From contig CM060704.1 in assembly GCA_030686995.1 (NCBI GenBank), positions 110,366,542-110,430,541 of the forward strand: a stretch of DNA of 64,000 nucleotides, written 5' to 3'. The notes below the pieces were generated by a model. That model was not told the DNA's origin. It saw nothing but the letters and a program-made list of their open reading frames with translations, and did no database searches. This document shows, piece after piece, positions 33,272-47,732 of this stretch (within the stretch, counting starts at the first letter, position 1; each line of letters opens with the position of its first letter). This DNA is from Artemisia argyi. Its lineage: Eukaryota > Streptophyta > Magnoliopsida > Asterales > Asteraceae. The position numbers were made by a program, and so were the translations under genes.

Positions 33272-35024
33272 ATGGCGGATGGCAAAGTTGACAAACCTTC
33301 CACATCGGTGGGTCCAAGGTCTTGACAAATGCAAGATTGGCGGTGGAGGTTTTTGATGGCACGGGCCATTTCGGTATGTGGCAAAGTGAGGTTCTAGACG
33401 TTCTATTTCAGCAAGGTCTAGACATTGCCATTGAAGAAAGTAAACCAGAGGATGTCGAAGAGAGGAATTGGATAACCATCAATCGGTTAGCTTGTGGTAC
33501 GGTTCGTTCATGTCTTTCGAGAGAGCAACGATATGCTTTCTCAAAAGAGACATCCGCCTACAAACTGTGGGTGGCATTGGAAGAGAAATTTTTGAAGAAA
33601 AATTGTCAGAATAAGCTCTTTATGAAGAAGCGACTCTTTTGCTTCACATATGTACCGGGTACCACGATGAATGATCACATTACCAGTTTTAACCAATTGG
33701 TAACCGATTTGATGAATATGGATGAGGTGTTTAAAGACCCGGATCTAGCATTAATACTGTTGGGATCGCTTCCAGAGGAGTACGAGTTGCTTGAAACAAC
33801 TCTAATTAATGGGAAGGATGATGTGTCTCTTAGTGAAGTTTGTGTTGCTTTGTATAGTAAAGAACTGAGAAGGAAGGACAAGCAGATTAGTTCAAGTGGA
33901 GATGCAGAGGTTTTGCTGGTCAGAGGTCGTTCGCAGAAGAAGGGCACTGATAAGAGATGGAGATCCAAGTCAAGGCAAAGACTAAGCAAAGATGAATGTG
34001 CCTTTTGTCATGAAAAAGGTCACTGGAAGAGAGATTGTCCAAAGTTGAAAACCAAGGACAATCACTACAAAGGGAAAGCTATAGCGGAGGCGAATGTCAC
34101 CAAGTGTGATGATGAAGAATCAGATCTCTCACTTGCAACATCGTCAACCAAGAATGCTTCTGATGTAAGGTTATTAGATTCCGCATGTAGCCATCATATT
34201 ACACCACATCGAGAGTGGTTTAGTAATTTTGAAGAACATGAGGAAGTTGTTTATACGGCAGACGAAACTCCCCTCACTACTCATGGGATTGGATCCGTTC
34301 GATTGCAAAATGAAGATCGAACAATTGTGACCTTGAAAGGTGTTCGTTATTCGCCAAAGTTGAAAAAGAAACTCATTTCCGTTGGTACCTTAGAATCTAA
34401 AGGATTCGAAGTAAGAGCAAAGGATGGGGTTATGAAGATCATCTCTGGCATACTTGTAGTAATGAAGGGTGTTCGTAAAATAAACAACACGTATCACTAT
34501 AAGGGTAGAACGGTTGTTGGAACTATAGCAGCTGTTACCGATGGTGATAGAAATTCAGAAGTTGTGAAGCTATGGCATATGCGCTTAGGACATGCAGGAG
34601 AAAAATCCTTGAATTTGCTCATAAAGCAAGGATTATTAAAAGGAGTGAGTTCCTGTAAGTTGGATCTCTGTGAGCATTGCATCAACGGGAAGACAACAAG
34701 GGTGAAATTTGGGACAGCTATCCACAAGACACAAGGTGTGATTATGTCCACTTTGACGTATGGGGTCCCTCAAAGACAAGCTCTTTAGGAGGGAGACACT
34801 ACTATGTGACCTTTGTTGATGACTTTTCTCGAAGAGTTTGGGTGTACACGTTGAAGACAAAGGATGAAGTGCTAGGAGTGTTCATCAAGTGGAAAAAGAT
34901 GATGGAAACTCAGACGTGCAGAAAGATCAAACATCTCCGAACAGATAATGGCGGAGAGTATAAAAATGATCAGTTCACAAAATTTTGTGAAGACGAAGGC
35001 ATTGTCAGACACTTCACTGTCAGG
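33272..35024 (+). pseudogene. gag-protease-integrase (first part) of Tnt1-like copia
   Basis: The likely original ATG is at 33272, but that frame ends at TGA 33323-33325. A frameshift there leads into the long frame starting at 33322. That frame (488 aa) has a UBN2-type gag (GTGHFGMWQSEVLDVL), a zinc knuckle CX2CX4HX4C (CAFC...), protease LLDSACSHH with DSA instead of DSG, and integrase HHCC (HMRLGH...CEHC). A second frameshift at about 34735 moves integrase into another frame, with the first acidic residues in FDVWGP and RTDNGGEY. It is cut at 35024 by the gypsy element, between the second Asp and the Glu of the triad; the rest continues at 46207. Confidence 0.88.
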
Positions 35025-38000
35025 TGATTGGCCTCAGACAGTCAGATAATATCAACCAAAGGATGGTCAACAAGTCAAATAGTCTAAACCAATGCTTCCG
35101 TGGAATACAGTGTTTCCCCGGGTCGTAATGTCCCAACGAGGTTGTGATGGTATTAAAAACGAGTTTGTGATCGAGTGAATATGAACAGGAAAAGGTATAA
35201 GTGTGTGTGAGTGAGTTTTATAACTTAAATAAACTATTTTAACGATTACGTGAAACCTAGATATCTAAAAACGTTTAATAACTTAAAACGCGTACGTTTA
35301 ATTTAATTCTACGTAAACGTACGAAACAAAAACGGTTTTAACTAAAGTATTAATTTGCATACCTTTGGGGCTTAAATGCAAATTAAATCAACTTAAAATA
35401 TTTATTTTATAATTACTAAATATTTAATTAATTATTATTATTTAATAACTATTATTAATTATTTAATAATTCACTAATAATTAATAAAATGTAAAATAAG
35501 TCTAAGAAAAATAAAATTAAAATTTGTAAAAGTCTAAAATATAATAAAACTTATTTTAAAAATAAAATTATATTTTTAAGACTATTTATCTAATTATTAT
35601 TAATTATTAACTATTTAATTATTATTTAACTAATTATATGATTTAAATTATTATAAATACTAAAAAGACTTAGATAATTAAGAAGATTTTTATAAATCTA
35701 ATTAACCATCACAGGAATCCTAAAAAATTATAAAAACTTTATTTTATGTATTTTTAAACTAGTTTACTAAATATTATTCTAATTATTAATTAATTACCAA
35801 TTAAACTAATTAAATTATAAAAACTAGTAAATGAACAGTAAAAATTCTAGAAAAATTACTAAAATTATTTTATGTTATATTAAAGCTAGGAAAAATATAA
35901 AAACTAGGTGTTGTTTTATAAAAACTAATTATGCTATTTAAAACTTATTTATTGATTAATTATTAATAAAACTAATTTAAATTCTAATAAATACTAAATG
36001 ATGATATAAAAATATATTAAAATTACTAAAAATACTTTAATATAAGAGGTAATTAATAAAAATATAAAAAGGTAGGTTACTTAATAAAAATCTAAAAATG
36101 AAAATTAAAATTAAATTATATTAAATAGAAACTACCACTTATTATTATATTTGTTTTTCTGGATTTTTCTTTTACCAACCTACTTTATATCTAAAAATAA
36201 ACAACTTTTATAAAAACAACTAATTTATAACTTATTATTAAGCACTGTGGAAGCTTATAAGCTCCACAGTTGACTTTGGTTGACCAAAGAAGCAAATAAG
36301 CTCAACTGAGCTTGTGTGGGACCCAAAATGGATGAATCAGGTCCAAGTAAGTTAATGGAACTAGTTTAAGCCAAAATATACCAAATAAGCTCAGTAGATA
36401 AGCTAATAAGCAATATTAAGCAATTCCAAAACTCAATTACCACACATAAATGAGACAAACAATAAGGCTTATTCCAGGTGGGGTCCACAATGATCTAGGT
36501 CAAACTAGTAGTCAACACTCAAAGCCTGGTAGGAGGGGGGTTTAAAGGTACAAGGTTTGACAAGTGGCGCCCACTGAGGTGGCCACAAATCACCACCAAA
36601 GTGGTGGTGATGGGTGGTGTCTGCTGATGCAGGGCAGGGGTGTTCCCTGCAAGTGATTTTGAGGTTGAGTGGGACCCAGGGAAAAAATCCCAAAAATGTA
36701 ACAACTAATGGAAACTGAAATAGAGGTGGGAAACTATGATCCCAAGGAATTTCAGAACCTAGAACCTAATACACAATTCAACAAAAATCCCACAAGATTT
36801 GAGAAAATCTGAGATGAGCAAAGTTTGACTTTTGATATAAACTTGAATTTTGACTAATTTGAGATTTGAGAGATTCTAATTGATTAAGCTGATTGTAATA
36901 AGCTAAACTAAAGCCAATCTAGCCTAAAGCTTTGACTTATAAGCTAATGTGGGGAGCTTTATGGGTTTACTGCCCATACAGTAAACAGAAAAGCCAACTT
37001 TGTGGTGATTTTGACTTTTTACAAATACACCTCTTGGTTTTATGTTTTCTTTACACTATTATGACTTAATGGAAGTTGTCTAAACCAAGAGTTTTCCCTG
37101 GAACAAAGGATACAGTGGTCAAAACCACTAATCCAAACACCCTATTAACTAACTGCTTAGATGATTTCTTAAGCAAATGATTATCTAAGATTATGAAATG
37201 ACTTTTTATCTATCTATTAAGATTAAATAAACTTAATTGAACATATAGAAAACAGATTACAAGCTATATTTAATAAAAAGCAAAAATTACAATTATGACT
37301 TACAAATGAGTCCAAGCTGAGAATCACAGAACCAGAAACCAAAATTACATCCTAAAGTCTCCCATGAGATTCTATTACCCTGGTACTCCAAATTTCATCA
37401 CACTCCCAAGCTTCTTCTTCTTTCTTTTCTGGTTTTTATTTTTGACTATTTTTCTTTTATTTTTGAGACTTTTTTTTTGATTTCTTAACTTAAACTATTT
37501 CCAACTCTTTGAAAACTTTAAAAAGCTTATATGGGGACTGAATTGAGCTTAAATAAACATACAACAACAATATTTGACAAATGAAAACGAATTTGTCAAA
37601 TTCTTCAAAACTGCCAAATTCTAATTTGATGAATAATATGGTAATTAAAGGTTCAAGATAGCTTGTATTTCACTAAAGTAACTTGATACAACTAATTAAA
37701 ATGAAAATTACAACTGAATTGGAAAAATACACTAACTACGATTAACTTACACTAAAGCTACACTAATCAGTCTTCACCACTGCCTCTTCTTCCTTTTGTA
37801 GAGACTTTAGAGGTTTGTGGGACCCACTGTGACCTTTCCCACCACATCAGAGCCTTTGAAATGGTCAAAACAATCCCCACCGTTCAAAACATCTTTTCGC
37901 GCCAAAAAAGTCTTGGCCACTGTAGATTGCGTGGAGAGGGTTTTCAGGGTTTTAATGGGTCTTGGACAGTTGTGGAGAGTTGGGGAGACTAGCTAGGGTG

Positions 38001-39029
38001 AGTTGGACAGGTGGTGGGTGAGTTGGTATTGAAACCAGTGAGGTGGTGGTGGTTTGGGTGTTCTGTGTGAGGGAGAGTGGTAAAGGAGGGAAGGGATGGT
38101 TTTGTTGACCGGGGGAGTGGGTTTGACCAAGGGGTGGATTGGGCTGGTTTGTTTGGGCTTTGGGGATTGGGTGGACTTGGGTGGTGTTTTGGGTTAAATA
38201 TTAATAAGGGTCCGTTTGTAATTAGGCTAGGAAACCACAAGGACTAAATTTACCAAAAGCTGAAAATCCAATGACTGAACATGCAACTTTACCAAAGTAT
38301 TCCAAAGGGACATTCTTGCCATATTAACATTATACAAGGACCATAAATGTAATTTTCCTCCATTTTAAATTTCCAAGGACCTTATATGTAATTTTTGAAA
38401 GTAGAGGGACTAATATTGCCAGTTTTGCAAATTTGAACTCCAAGGGTAAAATTTGTTATTTTATGATTCCTGGGGGACTATTGTTGACTTTTCTTCAAAT
38501 TATTTTGTCCAAGGACCATTTCTGACAATTTTGGAAAGTTCAGGGACTGAAACTGCCAACTTGTGAAACTTCAAGGACCAATCATGTAATTTTCCAAAAC
38601 TTTCACCCAAGGACCATTCCTGCAAAAGATAAATAGCACAAGGACCAAAATTGATTTTTCTCAAAGTTTTTTACATCCCAGGGACCATTTATGTCAATTT
38701 CCAAAGTATAGGGACTAAACTTGTAATTTTGTGAAACTTTGCACCAAAGGACTAAATATGTAACTTTATGATTAAAAGGACCTTTCATGACTTTTTCAAG
38801 TTTTTAGAATAACCAAGGACTAGTTTTGACAACTTTTGAAACTTGAGGGACTGAAACTGCCAATTATGCAAACTTTGTACGTTTTTCATCTGTTTTTGTA
38901 TATTTTGCATTTGAAACATATAAAACACACTTCTAAGATATTTTAAGTATTATGATGCATATTTGAGTGGTTTTGGATGTTTTGGCAGTTCAGATTGATA
39001 TAAAATGATGAGTATTTAGACACTCATCA
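35025..39029 (-). mobile_element. 3' LTR (4005 bp) of gypsy element
   Basis: Starts TGATTGGCC directly after TCAGG and ends ACTCATCA before the PPT. AT-rich block at about 35380-36230. From about 38220 to 38900 many near-repeats of AAGGACCAAAATTG/AGGGACTGAAACTGCC occur. An 8-bp-stem hairpin forms the extreme end (39006-39029). No coding capacity. Confidence 0.92.
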
Positions 39030-40047
<1,018 letters not shown>

Positions 40048-41925
40048 TCATAATTTATAAATGAGAATGTCGGGGTCAAAGATAATGTCCTCACTCCCGA
40101 AAGAGTGAAGAACAGGAGAAGCCACGTGATATATGAAGAAAAGAAAGAAAGTCATGATGAAAATCATGATTAATTCCTCATCTTCAATAGGAGAATTCAT
40201 TGTTTCATGAATCTCCTCTTTTAAGCTCGTTTGATCAAGACATATTATGGGTATATCTAGATCAAAATAGAAATTATCATACTCCGGTGGAGATATGATC
40301 TGAGTGAGTTCAAAGGAGAACTCCTCGTAAAGAGAATCATTCAGAAGATGTAAATCCGTGAACTCATGTTCCGTTGTGGACTCATCACAATCCTCGATCT
40401 GAATACCAAATATTGGGTTATCAGAAATCAAAGTGAATTCAGATTCGAATTCAAATAGAGGATTGGTGATAGTAGTTTTGAATGCTTCAGGAACAATGTG
40501 ATTAACATTCTCTACTGGACTGTTGAGATAAGAACTGAGTGAAGGATCATTATGTAAGAGATTTTCTATCTCTTCCAGATCGGCTTCGAAGTCAAAGAGG
40601 TCATCATTACTTCTAGATAGAAGTGGAATGATGTGAGTGAGTTCCTCTGTGAAATCCTCAAGAAGAGGATCAACATCAGAATGAGGCAGTGATGCCTCAA
40701 CATACTTAATGTCTCCATAAGATATACAATCATCACTGGAATTAGAGACATTCTCAATTTGATCATTTGGATTATCAGGAGGGGTAGGAATATCACACAT
40801 ATGATCAAGAATTCCCTGTGACTCACTTGGGATTGGAACAAGGTTCTCAACACTAGACTTTATGAATTCGTCAGATTCCTTTGCAGGAATTGTGTCAAGA
40901 TGCTTATCCCCCATGCTCAGAGAGTGAGTGGGAACCTCGGATATGATATCAGTAGACTGAAGGAGATGAGAAGGGCTAGCATACATGGATTTTATAATTT
41001 CCATTTGTTCAGCTGCTAGTAATTCTCCCATACTCTTTTCTCCCGGTATTTCCATGGAAGGAGTCTCAACTGATGAACTTGATGAGGTATCATCACTTTC
41101 ATCATCTTCATCGAGAAGAGCAGCATTTTGAAATTTGGTACGTGTTATTGATGCTTGTTTTAAGACTAGTAATTCTTCCATGCTTCTTTCGTTTCTAACT
41201 GCATGTTTTTCAGCAAGTAATTCCGCAATAGATTTATCATGAGAATATGGAATGAGTGGAGACTGTGGAGGTGTGGATGTGTCAAAACCGGATATATCAG
41301 AACTAGAACAATGTTCAGGTTTATAATATGGTTGACATTTGAAATCATCATGAGGACACCCACAATGTACACAAGAAAAACTTGGTGCATTGTGAAACGA
41401 AATATTAGCCAACTCCTCCTTAAGGTCTTTAAGTTTCTTAAGAACCTCTAGACAAAGGTCTTGGTGGTTTTGAGGAGTTGCTTGGTTCATTTGGTACTGT
41501 GGAGGTGGGTCTTGAAACGAATAGTCGTAATTGTTACAAGGAAATGGATTCTCTGTTTGACAATCCGAGCTAAAGTGAGGATCTCCACAGTACTCACAAC
41601 AGTTGAACTGATGTGACTGTGAGTCGTATGTGGTTAAGTCATAATTGTTATCAGGAACCTGCTCATAGACAAGCGTGTTTCCCGATTGACAATCAGAACT
41701 GTAGTGTGAACCACCACAGTACTCACAACAGTTAAACTGCTGAGTCTCATGGTGTGGAAGCTGATGGAATGAATCAGTCATGTCACGGTAGGAATAGGGA
41801 TTCTGGTTATAGACAGACCCGTTTCCTGATTCTACCATGTCACAACCGGGGCAATTACCACTATTATAGGAACTACCACACCATTGACAGACAAGAATGT
41901 GCGAATGAGACATAGAAAGAATCAA
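40048..41925 (-). CDS. Zinc-knuckle array protein of non-autonomous gypsy element
   Basis: 625 aa from the first ATG at 41925; the fifth codon (Met, 41913) is a second plausible start. Four Cys motifs of the form CX2CX3HX4C occur: C13-C16-Y20-C25 (His replaced by Tyr), C67-C70-H74-C79, C110-C113-H117-C122 and C185-C188-H192-C197. The spacing is one residue shorter than a retroviral CCHC knuckle. Residues about 225-330 repeat a K/R-S-I/M-x-E-L-L motif three times. The rest is very acidic, with two FxxELTxII repeats. A hydrophobic stretch LIMIFIMTFFLFFIYHVA lies at about 585-602, followed by a 23-residue tail. Intact, no stop. I associate such proteins with gypsy elements of Asteraceae (memory). 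Likely role: binding element RNA or DNA, by inference from the knuckles only. Confidence 0.75.
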   Translation of the reverse strand: MILSMSHSHILVCQWCGSSYNSGNCPGCDMVESGNGSVYNQNPYSYRDMTDSFHQLPHHETQQFNCCEYCGGSHYSSDCQSGNTLVYEQVPDNNYDLTTYDSQSHQFNCCEYCGDPHFSSDCQTENPFPCNNYDYSFQDPPPQYQMNQATPQNHQDLCLEVLKKLKDLKEELANISFHNAPSFSCVHCGCPHDDFKCQPYYKPEHCSSSDISGFDTSTPPQSPLIPYSHDKSIAELLAEKHAVRNERSMEELLVLKQASITRTKFQNAALLDEDDESDDTSSSSSVETPSMEIPGEKSMGELLAAEQMEIIKSMYASPSHLLQSTDIISEVPTHSLSMGDKHLDTIPAKESDEFIKSSVENLVPIPSESQGILDHMCDIPTPPDNPNDQIENVSNSSDDCISYGDIKYVEASLPHSDVDPLLEDFTEELTHIIPLLSRSNDDLFDFEADLEEIENLLHNDPSLSSYLNSPVENVNHIVPEAFKTTITNPLFEFESEFTLISDNPIFGIQIEDCDESTTEHEFTDLHLLNDSLYEEFSFELTQIISPPEYDNFYFDLDIPIICLDQTSLKEEIHETMNSPIEDEELIMIFIMTFFLFFIYHVASPVLHSFGSEDIIFDPDILIYKL

Positions 41926-42189
41926 AGGGTTTAGGAGGGTGAGAAATGAAGAATCAAAAAGGTAGGAGGGTAAAGGTGAATATTTTTGGTATTTTTAAAA
42001 ATTTTTGTAGTAATAATAATAAGGAAAATATTTTTGGTTTTTTGTGTTCGTTGAAAACTAATTTTAAAAAGTTTTCGGGAACAGTTTTGGTTTTATATGA
42101 TAATAATATGAACAAGGACGGATAAATATACAATGAGCGTGTATTCAGGTTCACTAATACGCAAAATCGTTTAGAATAAGCGTACAACC

Positions 42190-42207
42190 TCCCCGGCAGC
42201 GGCGCCA
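42190..42207 (-). other. tRNA-Asp-type primer binding site of gypsy element
   Basis: The minus strand reads TGGCGCCGCTGCCGGGG a few bases inside the LTR edge at 42213. It is complementary to the 3' end of plant tRNA-Asp with one mismatch (GCTGCC for GTTGCC). Confidence 0.88.
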
Positions 42208-42212
42208 AATTT

Positions 42213-45200
42213 TGATTGGCCTCAGACAGTCAGATAATATCAACCAAAGGATGGTCAACAAGTCAAACAGTCTAAACCAATGCTTCCGTGGAATACAGTG
42301 TTTCCCCGGGTCATAATGTCCCAACGAGGTTGTGATGGTATTAAAAACGAGTTTGTGATCGAGTGAATATGAACAGGAAAAGGTATAAGTGTGTGTGAGT
42401 GATTACACTAGGGGTTTATAACTTAAATAAACTATTTTAACGATTACCTGAAACCTAGATATCTAAAAACGTTTAATAACTTAAAACGCGTACGTTTAAT
42501 TTAATTCTACGTAAACGTACGAAACAAAAACGGTTTTAACTAAAGTATTAATTTGCATACCTTAGGGGCTTAAATGCAAATTAAATAAACTTAAAATATT
42601 TATTTTATAATTACTAAATATTTAATTAATTATTATTATTTAATAACTATTATCAATTATTTAATAATTCACTAATAATTAATAAAATGTAAAATAAGTC
42701 AAAGAAAAATAAAATTAAAATTTGTAAAAGTCTAAAATATTATAAAACTTATTTTAAAAATAAAATTATATTTTTAAGACTATTTATCTAATTATTATTA
42801 ATTATTAACTATTTAATTATTATTTAACTAATTATATGATTTAAATTATTATAAATACTAAAAAGACTTAGATAATTAAGAAGATTTCTATAAATCTAAT
42901 TAACCATCACAGGAATCCTAAAAAATTATAAAAACTTTATTTTATGTATTTTTAAACTAGTTTACTAATTATTATTCTAATTATTAATTAATTACCAATT
43001 AAACTAATTAAATTATAAAAACTAGTAAATTAACAGTAAAAATTCTAGAAAAATTACTAAAATTATTTTATGTTATATTAAAGCTAGGAAAAATATAAAA
43101 ACTAGGTGTTGTTTTATAAAAACTAATTAAGCTATTTAAAACTTATTTATTGATTAATTATTAATAAAACTAATTTAAATTCTAATAAATACTAAATGAT
43201 AATATAAAAATCTATTAAAATTACTAAAAATACTTTAATATAAGAGGTAATTAATAAAAATATAAAAAGGTAGGTTACTTAATAAAAATCTAAAAATGAA
43301 AATTAAAATTAAATTATATTAAATAGAAACTACCACTTATTATTATATTTGCTTTTCTGGATTTTTCTTTTACCAACCTACTTTATATCCAAAAATAAAC
43401 AACTTTTATAAAAACAACTAATTTATAACTTATTATTAAGCACTGCGGAAGCTTATAAGCTCCACAGTTGACTTTGGTTGACCAAAGAAGCAAATAAGCT
43501 CAACTGAGCTTGTGTGGGACCCACTATGGATGAATCAGGTCCAAGTAAGTTAATGGAACTAGTTTAAGCCAAAATATACCAAATAAGCTCAGTAGATAAG
43601 CTAATAAGCAATATTAAGCAATTCCAAAACTCAATTACCACACAGAAATGAGACAAACAATAAGGCTTATTCCAGGTGGGGTCCACAATGATCTAGGTCA
43701 AACTAGTGGTCAAAACTCAAAGCCTGGTAGGAGGGGGGTTCAAAGGTACAAGGCTTGACAAGTGGGGCCCACTGAGGTGGCCACAAATCACCACCAAAAT
43801 GGTGGTGATGGGTGGTGTCTGCTGATGCAGGGCAGGGATATTCCCTGCAAGTGATTTTGAGGTTGAGTGGGGCCCAGGGAAAAAATCCCAAAGATGTAAC
43901 AACTAATGGAAACTAAAATAGAGGTGGGAAACTATGATCCCAAGGAATTTCAGAACCTAGAACCTAATACACAATTCAACAAAAATCCCACAAGATTTGA
44001 GAAAATCTGAGATGAGCAAAGTTTGACTTTTGATATAAACTTGAATTTTGACTAATTTGGGATTTGAGAGCTTCTAATTGATTAAGTTGATTGTAATAAG
44101 CTAAACTAAAGCCAATCTAGCCTAAAGCTTTGACTTATAAGCTAATGTGGGGAGGTTTATGGGTTTACTACCCATACAGTAAACAGAAAAGCCAACTTTG
44201 TGGTGATTTTGACTTTTTACAAATACACCTCTTGGTTTTATGTTTTCTTTACACTATTATGACTTAATGGAAGTTGTCTAAACCAAGAGTTTTTCCTGGA
44301 ACAAAGGATACAGTGGTCAAAACCACTAATCCAAACACCCCATTAACTAACTGCTTAGATGATTTCTTAAGCAAATGATTATCTAAGATTATGAAATGAC
44401 TTTTTATCTATCTATTAAGATTAAATAAACTTAATTGAACATATAGAAAACAGATTACAAGTTATATTTAATAAAAAGCAAAAATTACAATTATGACTTA
44501 CAAATGAGTCCAAGCTGATAATCACAGAACCAGAAACCAAAATTACATCCTAAAGTCTCCCATGAGATTCTATTACCCTGGTACTCCAAATTTCATCACA
44601 CTCTCAAGCTTCTTTTTCTTTCTTTTCTGGTTTTTATTTTTGAGACTTTTTTTTGATTTCTTAACTTAAACTATTTCCAACTCTTTGAAAACTTTAAAAA
44701 GCTTATATGGGGACTGAATTGAGCTTACATAAACATACAACAACAATATTTGACAAATGAAAAAGAATTTGTCAAATTCTTCAAAACTGCCAAATTCTAA
44801 TTTGATGAATAATATGGTAATTAAAGGTTCAAGATAGCTTGTATTTCACTGAAGTAACTTGATACAACTAATTAAAATGAAAATTACAACTGAATTGGAA
44901 AAATACACTAACTACGATTAACTTACACTAAAGCTACACTAATCAATCTTCACCATTGCCTCTTCTTCCTTTTGTAGAGACTTTAGAGGTTTGTGGGACC
45001 CACTGTGACCTTTCCCACCACATCAGAGCCTTTGAAATGGTCAAAACAATCCCCACCGTTCAAAACGTCTTTTCGCGCCAAAAAAGTCTTGGTCACTGTA
45101 GATTGCGTGGAGAGGGTTTTCAGGGTTTTAATGGGTCTTGGACAGTTGTGGAGAGTTGGGGAGACTAGCTAGGGTGAGTTGGACATGTGGTGGGTGAGTT

Positions 45201-46206
45201 GGTATTGAAACCAGTGAGGTGGTGGTGGTTTGGGTGTTCTGTGTGAGGGAGAGTGGTAAAGGAGGGAAGGGATGGTTTTGTTGACCGGGGGAGTGGGTTT
45301 GACCAAGGGGTGGATTGGGCTGGTTTGTTTGGGCTTTGGGGATTGGGTGGACTTGGGGTGGTGTTTTGGGTTAAATATTAATAAGGGTCCGTTTGTAATT
45401 AGGCTAGGAAACCACAAGGACTAAATTTGCCAAAAGTTGAAAATCCAAGGACTGAACATGCAACTTTACCAAAGTATTCCAAAGGGCCATTCTTGCCATA
45501 TTACCATTATACAAGGACCATAAATGTAATTTTCCTCCATTTTAAATTTCCAAGGACCTTATATGTAATTTTTGAAAGTAGAGGGACTAATATTGCCAGT
45601 TTTGCAAATTTGAACTCCAAGGGTAAAATTTGTTATTTTATGATTCCTGGAGGACTATTGTTGACTTTTCTTCAAATTATTTTGTCCAGGGACCATTTCT
45701 GACAATTTTGGAAAGTTCAGGGACTGAAACTGCCAACTTGTGAAACTTTAAGGACCAATCATGTAATTTTCCAAAACTTTCACCCAAGGACCATTCCTGC
45801 AAAAGATAAATAGCACAAGGACCAAAATTGATTTTTCTCAAAGTTTTTTACATCCCAGGGACCATTTTTGTCAATTTCCAAAGTATAGGGACTAAACTTG
45901 TAATTTTGTGAAACTTTGCACCAAATGACTGAATATGTAACTTTATGATTAAAAGGACCTTTGGTGACTTTTTCAAGTTTTTAGAATAACCAGGGACTAG
46001 TTTTGACAACTTTTGAAACTTGAGGGACTGAAACTGCCAATTATGCAAACTTTGTACGTTTTTCATTTGTTTTTGGATATTTTGCATTTGAAACATATAA
46101 AACACACTTCTAAGATATTTTAAGTATTATGATGCATATTTGAGTGGTTTTGGATGTTTTGGCAGTTCAAATTGATATAAAATGATGAGTATTTAGACAC
46201 TCATCA
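42213..46206 (-). mobile_element. 5' LTR (3994 bp) of gypsy element
   Basis: Same landmarks as the other LTR: TGATTGG start, terminal hairpin 46183-46206, then TCAGG. A small number of substitutions and short indels separate the two LTRs, for example 17 bp missing near 42405 in the other copy and a shorter pyrimidine tract near 44630 here. This indicates a fairly recent insertion. Confidence 0.92.
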
Positions 46207-47732
46207 TCAGGCATACACCACAACAGAACGGGGTGGCAGAACGCATGAACCGAACTTTGCTGGAGAAAGTTCGGTGTATGTTATCCAATGCTGGGTTGGG
46301 TAAAGAATTTTGGGCTGAAGCTGTGATGTATGCGTGTCACCTCGTTAATCGTTTGCCATCTACTGCTATTGATGGGAAAACACCATTTGAGAAAAGGTAT
46401 GGAAAACCTGCTACAGATTATGATTCCTTGCATGTGTTTGGTTCCGCTGCATATTATCATGTGAAGGAATCAAAGTTAGATCCTAGAGCAAAGAAAGCAT
46501 TGTTCATGGGGATCACCTCTGGAATCAAAGGCTATCGTCTATGGTGTCCAGAGACGAAGAAGACGATCTTTAGTAGGGATGTCACCTTTAATGAATCTAC
46601 CATGTTGAAGAAGGTGAATGTTAAGCAGTTAGATGGATCTCCCAAAAAGGTGGAGTTTGAAAGAATAATTGTACCAGATGATAGAGAAACAGTTGATGAT
46701 TCTCCTGTGGTAGAAGGAGATTATGAAGAAGAGGAGGTTCAAACCGAAGAACCTCCACAACAACAACATGAATCAATTGCTACTAGCAAGCCCAAAAGAA
46801 ACACTAAAAGGCCTGCTCGCCTTAATGATATGGTGGCTTGTACATCTTCAATTGCAGCTGATGATGTTCCTACTACTTACTCTGAAGCGGTTCGAGACTC
46901 AGAGAGTGAGAAGTGGAGGATTGCCATGAGCGAAGAAATGCAGTCTCTTCGAAAGAATCAAACATGGGAGTTAACCAACCTCCTAAAAGGGAAGAAGGCA
47001 ATTGGATGCAAATGGGTGTATGCAAAGAAAGAAGGATTTCCTAGCCAGGATGATGTTCGCTACAAAGCAAGATTGGTAGCTAAAGGCTACGCTAAGAAAG
47101 AGGGAATTGATTACAATGAAGTTTTTTCTCCAGTGGTAAAACATTCCTCTATTAGAATTTTGTTGGCTTTGGTAGCACAGTTGGATTTGGAACTAGTTCA
47201 GATGGATGTGAAGACTGCATTTCTACATGGAGACTTGGAAGAGGAAATCTATATGGTTCAGCCAGAAGGATTCAAAGTTGCTGGAAAAGAGCATGAAATA
47301 TGCAAACTTCATAAATCGTTGTATGGATTGAAGCAATCCCCAAGACAGTGGTACAAGCGATTTGATAAGTTTATGTTGGAGTCGAAGTACACAAGAAGCA
47401 AATATGACCATTGTGTTTATTTGAAAAAGCTACAAGATGGGTCCTTCGTATATCTGCTTCTATATGTAGATGATATGTTGATCGCTTCTCAAAGTCTAGA
47501 CGAGATTGAAAAATTAAAGACTCGGTTGAAAAGCGAATTTGAGATGAAGGATCTCGGTGAAGCAAAGATGATTCTCGGCATGGAGATAGTCAGAGACAGA
47601 AAATTGAAGAAGCTCTGTTTCACTCAGAAACAATATCTGAGAAGGATTCTAAAGCGTTTTAGGTTCGACAAGCAAAAAAACGAGTTAGTACTCCACTCGC
47701 TTCTCAATTTAAGATCAGTGCTGCTATGTCAC
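46207..47732 (+). pseudogene. Integrase end and RT of Tnt1-like copia
   Basis: Continues the integrase with NGVAERMNRTLL (catalytic Glu), the C-terminal GKTPFEKRYG region, an acidic linker, then RT with QMDVKTAFLHG, LYGLKQSPRQWY and the catalytic YVDD (LLLYVDDMLIAS). A frameshift near 47670 corrupts the last 20 residues before the solo LTR at 47733. It is the middle part of a single original frame; 5' part at 33272-35024, 3' part at 49145. Confidence 0.9.

Noticed and set aside
42190..42207. Possible tRNA-Asp gene fragment
   Set aside because: Only the 18 bases complementary to the tRNA 3' end are present, beside an LTR edge; this is a PBS.
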